A stretch of DNA of 64,000 bases, taken from Merluccius polli (lineage: Eukaryota; Chordata; Actinopteri; Gadiformes; Merlucciidae). How positions within the stretch are numbered: position 1 is the stretch's first letter; every line of letters starts with the position of its first letter. Under the pieces are notes generated by a model. That model ran no database searches. It had not been told where the DNA came from and saw nothing but the letters and a program-made list of their open reading frames with translations. Below, one piece after another: positions 21,191 through 32,487 of this stretch. Both the position numbers and the translations under genes were made by a program. The stretch lies in the NCBI GenBank assembly GCA_030340625.1, contig JAOPHQ010002853.1, forward strand, positions 62,001-126,000, in the 5' to 3' direction.

Positions 21191-21299
21191 TAGCTCCTTC
21201 CTTGTAACCTAACACATTTTCTGCATCAAAATGACTTTAAATCACTGCACTATCAACATTTCAAAAGACAACATTTATTTATACATATATACATACATT

Positions 21300-21560
21300 C
21301 ATACATACACACACACAGGGGAGCCTTAATAGCACTTGAGGCCCCTGGGCTATGGACATTTTTTGAGGCCCCCCACCCGCCCGCCAATTGCACAATCAAT
21401 TTCTCAACAGCGATATAGCCAAATAGCCCACACCAACCTGCATAATTGAACCGTATATAGCTTGCATATAGCCTACTGTATCTTGGTTAAAACAAAATAA
21501 TCTCAAAAAATGAGTTGTCTCGAGAAGTGATCTTTGGCTCTCTGCCATTTATTGAATCAA
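21300..21560. other. unassigned repeat-like flank of the LINE
   Basis: Contains gaggcccctgggctatgg, which resembles gaggccctgggctgaagcc at 26,857 on the far side of the LINE, in the same orientation. The LINE may sit in an older repeat, but I could not define its ends. Confidence 0.35.
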
Positions 21561-21811
21561 ATGGTAGACATGGAAAAGCCAAGGCAAGGCAGCTTTATTT
21601 ATATAGCGCATTTCATACACAATGGCAACTCAATGCGCTTTACATAAAACAAGAATTGAAATGAAATTTCAAAAAAATAAAATTAAATAAATAAATAAAA
21701 ACAACTACAGAAGAATAGAAAGAAATAAAATACTATAGGAGCAGCATAAAATCATGATTTAAAAGGACATAGTGCAATTAAAATTTACAATTTAAAGTGC
21801 TTTGAACAAGC

Positions 21812-24800
21812 TCAATCATAAGCACAGGAGAAGAGAAGTGTTTTTAACCTGGATTTAAAAATGTTCACAGTTGGGGCTGATTTCAGTTCAGCTGGTAGTT
21901 TGTTCCAGTTTTGTGCAGCATAACAGCTAAAAGCTGCTTCACCATGTTTAGTTTGAACTCTGGGCTTCACTATCTGACCTGAGTCAGTAGATCTCAGAGC
22001 CCTACTGGGTTTGTATTCTACTAAGATGTCACTCATGTATTCTGGACCTAAACCATTCAGTGATTTGTAGAGAAGTAGCAGAACTTTAAAGTCTATTCTA
22101 TAGCTGACTGGGAGCACGTGTAAAGACTTTAGAACTGGAGTAATGTGCTCTGATCTCTTTGTTCTGGTTAAAACTCGAGCTGCAGCATTCTGAATGAGCT
22201 GCAGCTGTTTAATGCTTTTTTGTGGGAGTCCAGTCAGAAGACCGTTACAGTAGTCGAATCTACTGGAGATGAAGGCATGAATCAACTTCTCCTGGTCTGT
22301 TTGAGACATAAAACCCTTCACTCTGGATATGTTCTTAAGCTGATAGAAGGCTGTTTTGGTGATGGATTTGATATGACTGCTGAAGGTCAAATCTGAGTCT
22401 ATCAGCACGCCAAGGTTTCTGACTTGGTCCCTAGTTTTTAGAGAGAGTGACTCGAGATGTTTACTGACGGCAATCCTCTTCTCTTTATTGCCAAAAACAA
22501 TTACCTCAGTTTTGTCCTGATTGAATTGAAGGAAATTTTGGTTCATCCAATTTGTTACTTGCTCTAAACAGTGACACAATGACTGTATAGGACTGTAGTC
22601 ATCTGAGGACAGTGCTATGTATATCTGCGTGTCATCTGCATAACTGTGATAGTCTACATTAGAGTTCTGCAGAACTTGACCCAAAGGCAGCATATATAGA
22701 CTGAACAGAAGGGGTCCAAGAACTGACCCCTGAGGAACTCCACATGTCATAGCCATTCGATTGGATTCATAACTTCCAATGGTCACAAAATAACTCCGCT
22801 CTTCCAAGTAGGACCTGAACCATTCTAGGACTGTTCCGCTGAGTCCTGCCCAAGTTTCCAACCTGTTCAACAATATACTGTGATCCACAGTGTCAAATGC
22901 AGCACTGAGATCCAACAGGACCAGAACTGACACCTTGCCTGAGTCAGTGTTTAACCTAATATCATTTAACACTCTAATAAGAGCTGTTTCTGTACTGTGG
23001 TGAGGTCGGAAGCCTGATTGAAATTTGTCAAAGAGGCCACTGGAAGTCAAGAAATTGCTGAGTTGATTAAAAACCACTTTCTCAACGATCTTGGCTATAA
23101 AAGGAAGATTTGAGATAGGTCTGTAGTTGGTTAACATGGAAGCATCCAGCGATCTCTTTTTTAAGAGTGGCTACTTTTAGGGATTTAGGAAACGTGCCCG
23201 ATTGAAGTGAGCTATTTAGTATTTGTCGCAAATCTATTTGGACAGAGTTCACAATACTTTAAAAAAAGTCTGATGGCATTGTGTCAAGACAGCATGTTGA
23301 TGGTTTTAGATGCTGAACTGTTTCCTCTATGGCTTTTTGGTCAACTGTATTAAATTCTGACATCGCAGTTGAGTTATTCCTGGGAGGTCTTAGGGATTGC
23401 GTTATTTTATTGTTTTGTTGATTTGTGTTAATATTTAACCTTATGGACTGGATTTTTTCACTGAAAAAGCAAGCAAATTCATTGCATTTTGCTGTGGAAA
23501 GGAGTTCTGGAACTATCTGTTTAGGGGGGTTTGTCAGCTTATCAACCATAGCAAATAGAGTGCGAGTGTTGTTGATGTTCTTATTAATAATTTCAGAAAA
23601 GTGTCGCTGTCTAGCCTTGAGTAACTCAGTTAAAATTACAAAGACTTATTTTGTAGAGGTCATGGTGAATTTGGAGTTTAGTTTTTCTCCACTTACACTC
23701 TGCTTTCCTGCATTCTGTTTTTAAAGCCTTTACCATCATAGTGTTCCTCCATGGTGTTTTCTTTCTGATCAAGGTTGTCTTAGTTTTAATAGGTGCAACA
23801 GCATCCATGACATTTGAGATTTTCCAGTTAAATTTATCTAGGAGTTCATCAACGGACTCTGCACTCACAGTTGGTGACATAGCTATAGCCTCCATAAACT
23901 TTGCACTGGTATTCTCATTTATGTACCTTCTTTTAACAGACACAGAGGTTAACTGAACATTTGGAATGATCTGTAAGTCAAAGAACACACAGAAATGATC
24001 AGAAAGAGCCAAGTCCTTAACATCAACAGAAGAAATGTTAACACCTTTAGAGATAACCAGATCCAGAGTGTGGCCTCGAGTGTGTGTGGGCCCTTTCACA
24101 TGTTGCAAGAGGCCAAAAGTGTCAAGTAGAGCAGAGAGTTCTTTGGCATTACTGTCCATGTTATTGTCTACGTGAATGTTAAAATCCCCTGTTATGATAA
24201 AAAAGTTGTAATCAGTGCAGATAACTGACAGCAGTTCAGCAAACTCATCAATTAATTTTCCTGAGTATCTTGGAGGTCTATAAATGATTAAAAAAAGGAT
24301 ATTTGGAACACCTTTTAGTAAAAAACAGAGATATTCAAAAGAGCTAAAATCACCTAACGTAATTTCCTTACACTGAAATACAGATTTAAAGATGGCAGCA
24401 ACTCCCCCGCCTTTCTTACCAGTTCGACACTTGTTCATAAAACTGAAATTTGTTGGTGCTGCCTCATTGAGAATAGCACAACAGCTACCTTCAGTCAGCC
24501 ATGTTTCACTAAGAAGTAAAAAATCTAGATCATAGGTCATAATGACGTCATTAACTAACAGTGATTTGTTGACTAGTGATCTGATATTGAGTAGAGCTAA
24601 TCTTGTGGAGATAGCAGGAGACACTGGTATATTTCGAGGTTGACATGCTATACTTAATAAATTGGCAGATTTACCCTTTTTATTTCTCACCAGTTTAACC
24701 TTTCTTCTGTTACCTGTCATCACAGGGATTGAGAAGGCTATCTGAACTCCATAGGGCCCTGACTTTTCCTGGGGGAGAACATTATTGGTATCAGTATTGC

Positions 24801-24816
24801 AGCCTGGACCCGGCAC
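21812..24816 (-). pseudogene. L2-type LINE ORF2: endonuclease and reverse transcriptase
   Basis: Endonuclease part (24,816-23,626): LALLNIRSLVNKS, LLLSETWL, GGGVAAIF, YRPPRYSG, ITGDFNIHVD, LALSDHFCVFF. Linker (23,549-23,259). Reverse transcriptase part (23,137-21,812): NYRPISNLPFIAKIVE, FQSGFRPHHSTETAL, LDLSAAFDTVDH, GVPQGSVLGPLLF, YADDTQIYI (catalytic DD), LGVLIDSDLTF, HAFISSRFDYCNGLL, IQNAAARVLT, KHGEAAFS. Domain order and motifs are those of L2/CR1 LINEs. Breaks lie near 23,620, 23,260 and 23,150. The C-terminal end is complete. Confidence 0.9.
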
Positions 24817-24819
24817 GTA

Positions 24820-26220
24820 TCAGTCTGACTCACAGATTATCTGAGTCAGAGGAGGTGGGGGGGCTCTGTGACGTGGATTTGGACGTGGTGTGAGTTGGAA
24901 ATCCAGAAAAAGGGGGAGTGGGGAATCCGGACTGCGTGGAGAGAATGAAAGGCTGGATGGGTTTACAGCCAGTATCCTGTAATCTGTTGGGGCTGGGGGA
25001 GACTCCTCATGTTGGGTTGTTGGGGCCGGGGGAAGCTCCCCGTGCTGGGGTAAGGGTGATGACGTTAAAACCTCTCTCTCGGTGTCCTGTCCTTCTTGGT
25101 CACTCCTTATCTCAGGCAGTAGTAGTTTTTGTCCAGAAGGCTGTCTTATCTGTTGTTTTGGATTGTCTCGCCTCTTGTCCTTGGCAGGGGCTGCTGGTGA
25201 CCGACGCAAAAAATCAAAAATGTTGTAGCTTAACAGCTGTACTCCTGACTTGTTAAGGCAAAATCCATCTGCTTCAAAGAGGTGTCTGCGTTCCCAAAAA
25301 AAAATTAAATTGTCAATAAAGTTCACTGATTGAGCAGCACACGTATCTTTGAGCCATCTGTTTAGCATCAACAGCCTGCTGAATCTCTCATCTCCTCACC
25401 GAACTGTTGGTAGAGGTCCACTGATAAACACCTCAGTATTCAGACATCGAACTTTGTTCAGCAGATCATTAAAATCCCATTTCAATACCTCTGATTGTTG
25501 CTTGACAACATCAAGTGCTCCTGTGTGAATGACGAGAGATTTCACTGTCGGATGCTCAGCAGTGATTTCCAGAATTTTCTCTGAGATATCGGACACCATA
25601 TCATTGGTAAAACAAAGTACTTTGGTGTTTTTGCTGAAAAAGTGTTTTGTCTTATTCACAGCTCCGTCACCCACTATCAGCGTTTGAGGCCCAGTGGTTA
25701 GCTCTTTCTGCAGCCTTTTAGTATATGATTTAGCCTCATACCTTTCTCCGGTGCTGGAAGATGACCTTTCTTTTGGGGAGTCAGGGTCTTGTAAAAGTGG
25801 AGCAAATCTGTTCTCCAGTAGAATCCCTGTGTCTTTGGTCGGTTTGCTCTTACTTTTTGTTTTAGCCACATTCCACGGCTGTTTTCTCCTTGGTACTAGG
25901 GTTGAAGAGACCCTCCTGTGTGACGGCAGTGCAGGCCACTCAGTATCATCACGAGTCTCCAGGTGCTGGGTTCTGCCTGTTAACCGTCTTCCCATATCTG
26001 AGGGAGGCGATTTATCTTTCCATGAATTATGCTTTGGCTTTGCACAAAGCATTTGTCTGTTAGCCTGCTCCTTTCCACTGATTTGGGTCATCGGTAGAGT
26101 GGTTTCATTCCCATATTGACCATTTGCCTCCATGTTGACTTCGAGTCGCAGAATCTTTGTCTCCAGTACTGCTATCTTCTGGAGAAGTTTGTAGTAGTCA
26201 TCCGTGGAAAAGGGAGGCAT
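24820..26220 (-). pseudogene. L2-type LINE ORF1 with degenerate SGNH/esterase domain
   Basis: The start MPPFSTDDYYKLLQKI (ATG 26,220-26,218) leads into a short coiled coil. A basic, disordered region (PRRKQPWNVAKTKSKSKP) follows, then an esterase-like domain: PQTLIVGDGAVNKTKHFF, VKSLVIHTGALDVV, VFISGPLPT, a TGA at about 25,395 in the same frame, then RFSRLLMLNRWLK, FIDNLIFFWERRHLF and DGFCLNKSGVQLLS. In related fish L2/CR1 ORF1 proteins the corresponding motifs are GDS, HTGTND and DGLHPN. Here Ser is Gly, N-D is changed, and the His is replaced, so hydrolase activity is not expected. Confidence 0.8.
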
Positions 26221-26300
26221 CTTGTTGCTAATTAGCTTAGCTGAGCTCCACAAATCCAGTCAGTATAGTGCAGGCTTATGCTGCTGATAGGCCACACTCA

Positions 26301-26995
26301 CGAAGTAAAAAGTGTTGAAATAATAGTGGTAGCCTTCAGATACTTTCATAAATTAAGCTCCCAGTGATTTAGAAGTATCCAGGACCCGCTTTCCATACAT
26401 TTTGTAGCAAAAAGATAAGATTACAATGGGGAAAAAAAGAAAAGTAAGAAAGTAAGAGCGGAGAGCGAAGAGCGAAGCGTCTACTCGCGAAGAGAGTGCA
26501 GGTAGGCTATAGGATATAGCCTAGTGATGGTGGTGCTGGTAGTGATCTCTGATATTTTGAAGAAGAAATCTTGCACTTTTGGTAAACTTTCTTTATATAA
26601 TTGATCCTGTATGTGTTTCTTTCTTTTCTGAGATCCGCTTGGGTGTGACCGCTTCATCTTTTCTTTTTGTCCTCTGACCGGCTCAACTCAACTTCTAGAA
26701 CGTTGAGATTCAAATTTATTTTTGTTTGCGCTATTACATTTATTTTGTTTAGATAAGGGGGAAGGGGGGGGCTCCCTCCACCTCCTCCAGCAAATGCCGC
26801 TGTAGAGCAGAGTAATGACACCGCAAATACGGACGTTTATCATGGCCCCTGATTGGCCGAGGCCCTGGGCTGAAGCCAAACACAACATAATTTTAAATTA
26901 CAAAAATAATAGTATATAAAAATAATAATTAAATAATGTTTAGGTTTTTTTAATATAAATAAATCAGACTTTAGAAAGAAAAATAAAACATAAAC
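26301..26995. other. no gene recognised
   Basis: Purine-rich and AT-rich sequence upstream of the LINE. Short minus-strand frames have no domain. Confidence 0.4.
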
Positions 26996-27001
26996 AGTTA
27001 C

Positions 27002-28898
27002 CCAAAGAGTGTCCCCTTGCTGCTCCCCACAGGAATGGCACAGGTCACTCAAGTCATCTGGCAAAACAAGGTACAACAATAATTTCCCTTAACTATGAGC
27101 TATGTTTGTCAGAGTAAATGATAGCCTATTATATTCATTATTATAAAAAAGAAGAAAAAAAACACCTGTATTCTCAAGAAGAGACAGCAATTTGCTCTCT
27201 CATGGTGTTTACACCAGATGTGGAATTGTCAAACTCCAAAGGGAATCCCCCCAAGATGCACTCTGCAAACTGTGAATAAGAGGTGCAAGAATGGATTCAT
27301 TATGATAATAAACAGTAATCTTATGAGAAGTGTTTTAAAGTTATTGAAGCACCCAATGGCCAAAATTAACTGTAGCATCAGTCTTTGTATAATTTTAGTT
27401 AATTAAAGTAACCCAATGCAAGTAAAAATGTAATGCCAGAACACTCTTAACTATTTTATATTCTTCGTCCCTTCTTCCTGTGTAGACATATCAAATAATC
27501 AGACTTTTGAGTAGTACTCTTAGCTGTACTTCAACTTTGAACGAAAAGGGCATTGCACTTGTTCTTTGCAATTTTATTAATGTATTTATGTATTTGTAAT
27601 GCCATTGCATCCATGCATGGTTATCCAACATGAATGTCAAACATTTAAGGAACAATTCAGACTTAGTTTTAGACCATTTAATCAATGAAGTAGTAAATGT
27701 GATTGACATTATCTTGTATTGCTTCATATTACAACATTCAGATGTCTCATAAATGTTTATTGTCCGCTTTAATCATTACAGCCAGTGTTGGGTAGCAGTG
27801 TACAAAATACATTTGTTATTTTGATCATCCAAGAGTTGTACCTTGCTGCTGGAGAAACACAATTACTTTCATTTCAATCCTAACATTAATCTTAATCATG
27901 CTATGTACCTTCAATGCATAGGCCCCACAGGATGTTGCATCCTGTTGAATTGGGTGAGTCATTGTGTCACATGCCCATCGGGAAGGATTGAGCCCCATGT
28001 GTCTCATGAATGATTTAAAAAAACAAATACATATTATCTACATATGCAGTATAAATTGGTCCAGCATTACTTTTCCAGTCCTCTGATAAAGTAAACATTT
28101 AAAATGTCCACTGCATCAATGCCATTACAGTTTTGATATTACTATAAGTATAAACAGTTTCTTAATGGTTCCAACCACTTTTGATGGTGGAATAAAGCAT
28201 GACTGTGGAGCAAGAGGAAGTAAAAACTTCAAAATGATTCAAAAGGAAAGGAGAATTACATTGGAATTGCAACTTAAGACTTAAGAAGATGCATTCATTT
28301 TTTGTACAGTACAGGGAAAAATACTATTATAATCTTTTACTAACTTTTTTCTCATTTGCATAACAATTGTGATAGGAAAAACACATTTTAGGATACAATA
28401 AAGTAAGACTTAGGGAAAGGGAGTGTTCTGAACATAGCTGGAAAGGATGATGGAAAATTATGGGCTGAAATAACAGCCTATGAAAGGTCTCTATTATTGA
28501 AGTAATGTAGCAGTATGTGGATCACATATTCACAGCTGCTGACAGGCCTATACTTTTTCAAAATCTATAACCCTTTTCTTTCATTTGCTTACCTCCACAT
28601 CTAATACTTTACCTAAAGTAGGCTAAATTTATTAACTTATCTACTTAAGTTATTAATGTATCACTAATGTGAAATAAACATACTGTACTGACTTGATCTG
28701 GCCAGTATTTACAGTAATAGTTTTGTGTCTAATTTACTGTAATCCAAAAATGTTACTTTGTTGTCCATGATTTTCAAACTTTTGTACTTACAGTGTTACC
28801 CTAAAAGAATGGAAACTAAATTACCGTGTGATATCCTTGCAGTTATTGACAGCTGTTATTCTTTCACCCAATGGATCCAGCAAGTGTTCTTCTCTCAG
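27002..28898 (-). pseudogene. ULP1/SENP-like cysteine protease gene remnant, four exons
   Basis: Four exons on the minus strand join in phase. 28,898-28,825 encodes LREEHLLDPLGERITAVNN, carrying the D-P-L-G motif with the likely catalytic Asp. 28,014-27,909 encodes SFMRHMGLNPSRWACDTMTH, then PIQQDATSCGAYALK with the catalytic Q-x-x-(S/T)-C-G. 27,269-27,166 encodes FAECILGGFPLEF and NTMREQIAVS. 27,057-27,002 encodes DDLSDLCHSCGEQQGDTLW. Donors are gtaat, gtaca, gtg and gtaac. The acceptor before the second exon reads aa instead of ag after a pyrimidine tract. The third exon is two bases short of the phase needed, giving a premature stop. Both are signs of decay. The His-bearing exon upstream was not found; a Rex1-like LINE fragment lies there. 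It may be a host gene or a ULP1 domain captured by a transposon. Confidence 0.7.
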
Positions 28899-29049
28899 CT
28901 GGTAAGATCACCTACATATGGAGTTTAAATTTAATCAAAATGCTGTAACTTTGCAGTTCTTCAGCAATACTATGCAGGCTGCATGTGCAGCTGAAGAACA
29001 TGTGTACATATGCACCAAACCATATTTTTCATGTTCAACACCTCACTGG

Positions 29050-29250
29050 AGACATGTCACGTGCCAGCCTCCTTCAAGACCTCTACAATCATCCCTGTTC
29101 CCAAGAAGCCAAGGACCACAGGACTTAACGACTTCAGATGACTTCAGAGCCCTGACCTCTGTGGTCATGAAGTCCTTTGAGCGCCTTGTGCTGTCACACC
29201 TGAAGGACATCTCCGACCCCTTCCTGGACCCCCTGCAGTTCGCCTACAGT
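29050..29250 (+). mobile_element. Rex1-like LINE fragment (reverse transcriptase)
   Basis: Across a frame slip it encodes FKTSTIIPVPKKPRTTGLND, then ALTSVVMKSFERLVLSHL and DPFLDPLQFAYS. These are the first RT blocks of the Rex1/CR1 type. It ends abruptly in an AAT/AAC-rich run at about 29,250. Confidence 0.8.
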
Positions 29251-29542
29251 AATAACAATAACAATGATAATAATATTAATAATTTTGTGATGTTTTAATA
29301 CAGAATGTGAGATGTGAACAGTAACATATTGTAAATGTTCAGGAAAAGAAAGCTTATTGAGCTTGCTTGTTCAAAATGAGCGATGAGAATAAATGTTACA
29401 AAACATGAGTAGCTATTTTTATTTTGTAAAAGTAGCTCTCAGAGGAAAAAAGGTTGGAGACGCCTGGCGTATTGTGTGACGTAATCAGCAGATGACGGAC
29501 CCCGAGCCGATCTGGAAGCCGGGCCGATCTGGTACCTACACC

Positions 29543-29993
29543 CATAGACATATTTTTTATTTTATTTCTTTTTTTTATTATTATTATTATTATTTTTTAC
29601 AATATACAGGAAATTAACACATATACAACACAAAAACATACACCAACACCAAAGAAACCAGGGGATATAAAGGAAAGAGGCCTAATCATAGACAAAGGAA
29701 AACACAAACAAGAATCAGCATCTTTGATCGCTGATGATGATAGTCTGTCTTAAATTAAGTTGGGGCAACCTTGAGCCGCTCAAAAATCCAATTCGTTTTC
29801 ATAGCTTTTTTGTTTTTTATGTCTTTTATTGTCCTACACCCATAGACATAATAAATATATTGTAAATACTGGCATAGCTTGCTCTCCCGTTGACTCCTAT
29901 GTTAGACTAGAGTGAGGAGACCCAACCAATATGGCGGCGACGCTGGATTACGTTCCAGCACGTCATGAGGCGTCTACGTATATTATGTCTATG
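29543..29993. mobile_element. MITE with 8-bp TSD, interrupted by a retroposon
   Basis: The termini are catagacataat (left, completed after the insertion) and attatgtctatg (ending 29,993). The flanks carry cctacacc at 29,535-29,542 and 29,994-30,001. Without the insertion and its duplication the element is about 153 bp. The 8-bp duplication fits hAT-type insertion. Confidence 0.75.
29553..29832 (-). mobile_element. 280-bp retroposon inserted in the MITE, 18-bp TSD
   Basis: It is flanked by cctacacccatagacata at 29,535-29,552 and 29,833-29,850. The left end is T-rich (a poly-A tail read on the opposite strand, with an ATT run), so it inserted on the minus strand. Tail plus an 18-bp duplication indicates target-primed reverse transcription, either a SINE or a 5'-truncated LINE. 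Source family unknown. Confidence 0.8.
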
Positions 29994-30000
29994 CCTACAC

Positions 30001-30480
30001 CGGTCGCAATTTGCATTGCGCTTTGATGTTCACTGGGAAAAAACAAAAAAAACAAAAAACATGTATGCAACAACACATGCGCGTCACACCCGTACCCATG
30101 CACTCCGGACAAACGGTATCATAAGATTCCGTCTCGTTTATAACCCTTTAAGTTCTTGAGGATACAGGATACACCAAACAATATTATGTTTAGCGTCATC
30201 ACCACACACACACACACACACACACGTGCGCGCCCCCCTCATTTATGACACTTCCTCTACACACACACACACACACACACACACGTACAACTGTATGCAA
30301 CAACACATGCGCGTCACACCCGTACCCATGCACACACACACACACACGTGTGCGCCGAACGCAAGCGCCAGTCGCAATTTGCATTGCGCTTTGATGTTCC
30401 CGGGAGAAAAAAAAAATGCGTTTATGACCCCACGCGCGTAACACCCCGCCCACATGCACGAGCACACGCGTGCGCATGAA
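30001..30480. repeat. dispersed repeat blocks with CA tracts
   Basis: Two copies of the ggtcgcaatttgcattgcg core (30,002 and 30,370) with CA microsatellites at 30,204-30,225 and 30,259-30,283, and doubled phrases such as caacacatgcgcgtcacacc (30,069 and 30,300). It matches blocks at 3,240-3,345 and 4,690-4,990. Confidence 0.75.
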
Positions 30481-30509
30481 AAAATGTCTCTTATATACTA
30501 CTGTTCTTC

Positions 30510-31705
30510 ATACGGTCCAGGAGGATGTTGTGATTGACAGTATCAAATGCTGCACTCAGGTCCAGGAGGATCAGGATGGAGTTAGCACCAGAGTCAGCAG
30601 ACAGCAGCAGGTCGTTGGTGACCCTAACTAGGGCTGTCTCAGTGCTGTGTCTTGCTCTGAAGCCAGACTGGAAGGGTTCTAGAAAGTCTTGGTCGGTCAG
30701 GTGCTGTTGTAGTTGGCTGGAGACAACACGTTCTAGGACTTTGGCCAGGAAGGGAAGGTTGGAAATGGGCCTAACGTTAGACAGCTCAGATGGGTTAGCA
30801 CCTACTTTCTTGAGAACAGGAGTGACAGCTGCGTGTTTGAGTTCATCTGGAACGATCCCGGTGCTGAGGGATGTATTGATGATGGCTGTGATGGAAGGCA
30901 CCAAAGCAGGTAGGCAGATCTTGACCAGAGGTGTTGGGAGATGGTCAAGAGAGCAGGTGGTGTTCCTCATCTGGTTGGCCAATTCAGTCACAGCAGCTGT
31001 GTTGGTAGGAGCAAAGGTGGAGAGACCAGTGTCTGGAAGGACAGGCGATGGCAGCTCCACCGCAGTGGGTGGCATGGAGAGAATTGTGTTATTAATGGAG
31101 TCAATTTTGTCCTGGAAATAATGAAGGAAGTTGTTGCACTGCTCAGTGGAGGCGGTAACAGCAGTGTTGGCAGGTCGGAGGAACTGGTTCACTGTAGAGA
31201 ACAGGACTCGTGAGTCCCTACTACTATTGATGAGAGTTGAGTAGTAGGACGACTGGGCAGCGATTAAAGCTGTTTTGTAATCCTTTTGATGCTGCTCAAA
31301 CATCTGGACATGGACTGTTAGACCGGTGTTCTTGTACTGGCGTTCGAGTTTTCTGCCTTTTATCTTGAGTGAGCGGAGCTCTTCATTATACAAGGGAGAG
31401 GATTTGAAAAAGGACACTGTGTGTTCCTTTAAAGGGGCTACTTCATCTAAAACGGAGACCATGTATGAATTGAAGGTGGCAACAGAGTCGGTGGTGGGGA
31501 AGTTTGTCAAGGTACTGGAGAGCAGGGTTGTATCCACAGATTTCAGATTCCTGAATCGAATTGTGCATTTCATAGGGGTGGAGGGGCGGGGCATTTCCAG
31601 GTCACAGATGATGAGGATGTGGTCACTTAGCCCAGAAACAGTGCCCTCAATGCTAGAGGGCTCCACCCCGGCAGTGCATATGAGGTCAACCAAGGAAGGT
31701 GAAAA
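30510..31705 (-). pseudogene. L2-type LINE ORF2 fragment (linker and reverse transcriptase start)
   Basis: An open frame from PSLVDLICTAGVEPSS and GLSDHILIICDLEMP (end of endonuclease), through a linker, to RPISNLPFLAKVLERVV, FQSGFRARHSTETALVRVT and LLDLSAAFDTVNHNIL. It stops before the YADD block, where the repeat block at 30,000-30,480 begins. The matching endonuclease start lies at 39,518-39,107, beyond the BEL element. Confidence 0.85.
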
Positions 31706-31830
31706 ACCTTTAAACAAACAAGAATAAAACAGATGTAAATAAAATACAGCATTCAGCATCAACCAAAGTAAGTACATTTCAATGCAAGTGCATTTTATTA
31801 AATAAAAAGTATATTTAAACATACATTATC

Positions 31831-32487
31831 TGTTGTTTCATTAAATATTAAAGTACTGTGTAAATTTAGGAATTGAAACAGAAACTTAACCATTTACTCT
31901 TAAATTAACCTGTTTTTGACTTATGCTTTAACCTAAAGTATTTTATACAGATCTTAATAAGAACATGTACTTCAATTTTTAACACTCATATTTAATACTT
32001 ATTTTTTACCTTAAATGAAATCAAGCATTTTAAACCGATTTTACTGTAGATTAACAACCATTTTAACAGAAATACTCTTAATCAATTTATCAGTTTCAAA
32101 CACAGTTTTAAGCAACCTCATTCATATACGACACAGACAGAGATACAGAGATCACACTCAAACAGTCCAGTGAAGACGTGAGCTTACCGGTAGCCCTTTT
32201 GATTTGAGTCCTTTTCCCATGCGTTCTGAGTTTGTGAAGTGCTTCTTTTTCTTTGTTTCTGCCGTCCTCCTCTGCCTTTCCCCCTGCCAAACGACTAGTG
32301 TGCCTTTGGCGTGTGCTGCTGATGAGCTAATTGTGCCCACCTGGTGAGGTGCGCCGCAGAGCAGCGCACCCTCTGTTACGCGCACGCAGCAGCACGCCCG
32401 CCGTCACGCGCACGCAGCAGCGCGCCCGCCGACACGCGCACACAGCAGCATGCACACAGCCGCTCCTCTAGGCAGATCGCCGCAACG
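31831..32487 (-). repeat. BEL/Pao 3' LTR
   Basis: It aligns by eye along its whole length with 38,427-39,106, with small differences, including one unit fewer of the GC-rich minisatellite near 32,380-32,450. Confidence 0.88.

Larger units (their letters stand above)
21577..26300 (-). mobile_element. nearly full-length L2-clade (CR1-like) LINE
   Basis: The element runs from a 5' region near 26,300 through ORF1 (26,220-24,820) and ORF2 (24,816-21,812) to a 3' end at about 21,577. On the minus strand that end reads tgtaaagcgcattgagttgcc and then atgcgctatataaataaagc, the conserved 3' hairpin sequence of fish L2-type LINEs. ORF1 has one stop and ORF2 a few frame breaks, so it is inactive but fairly young. 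Confidence 0.9.
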
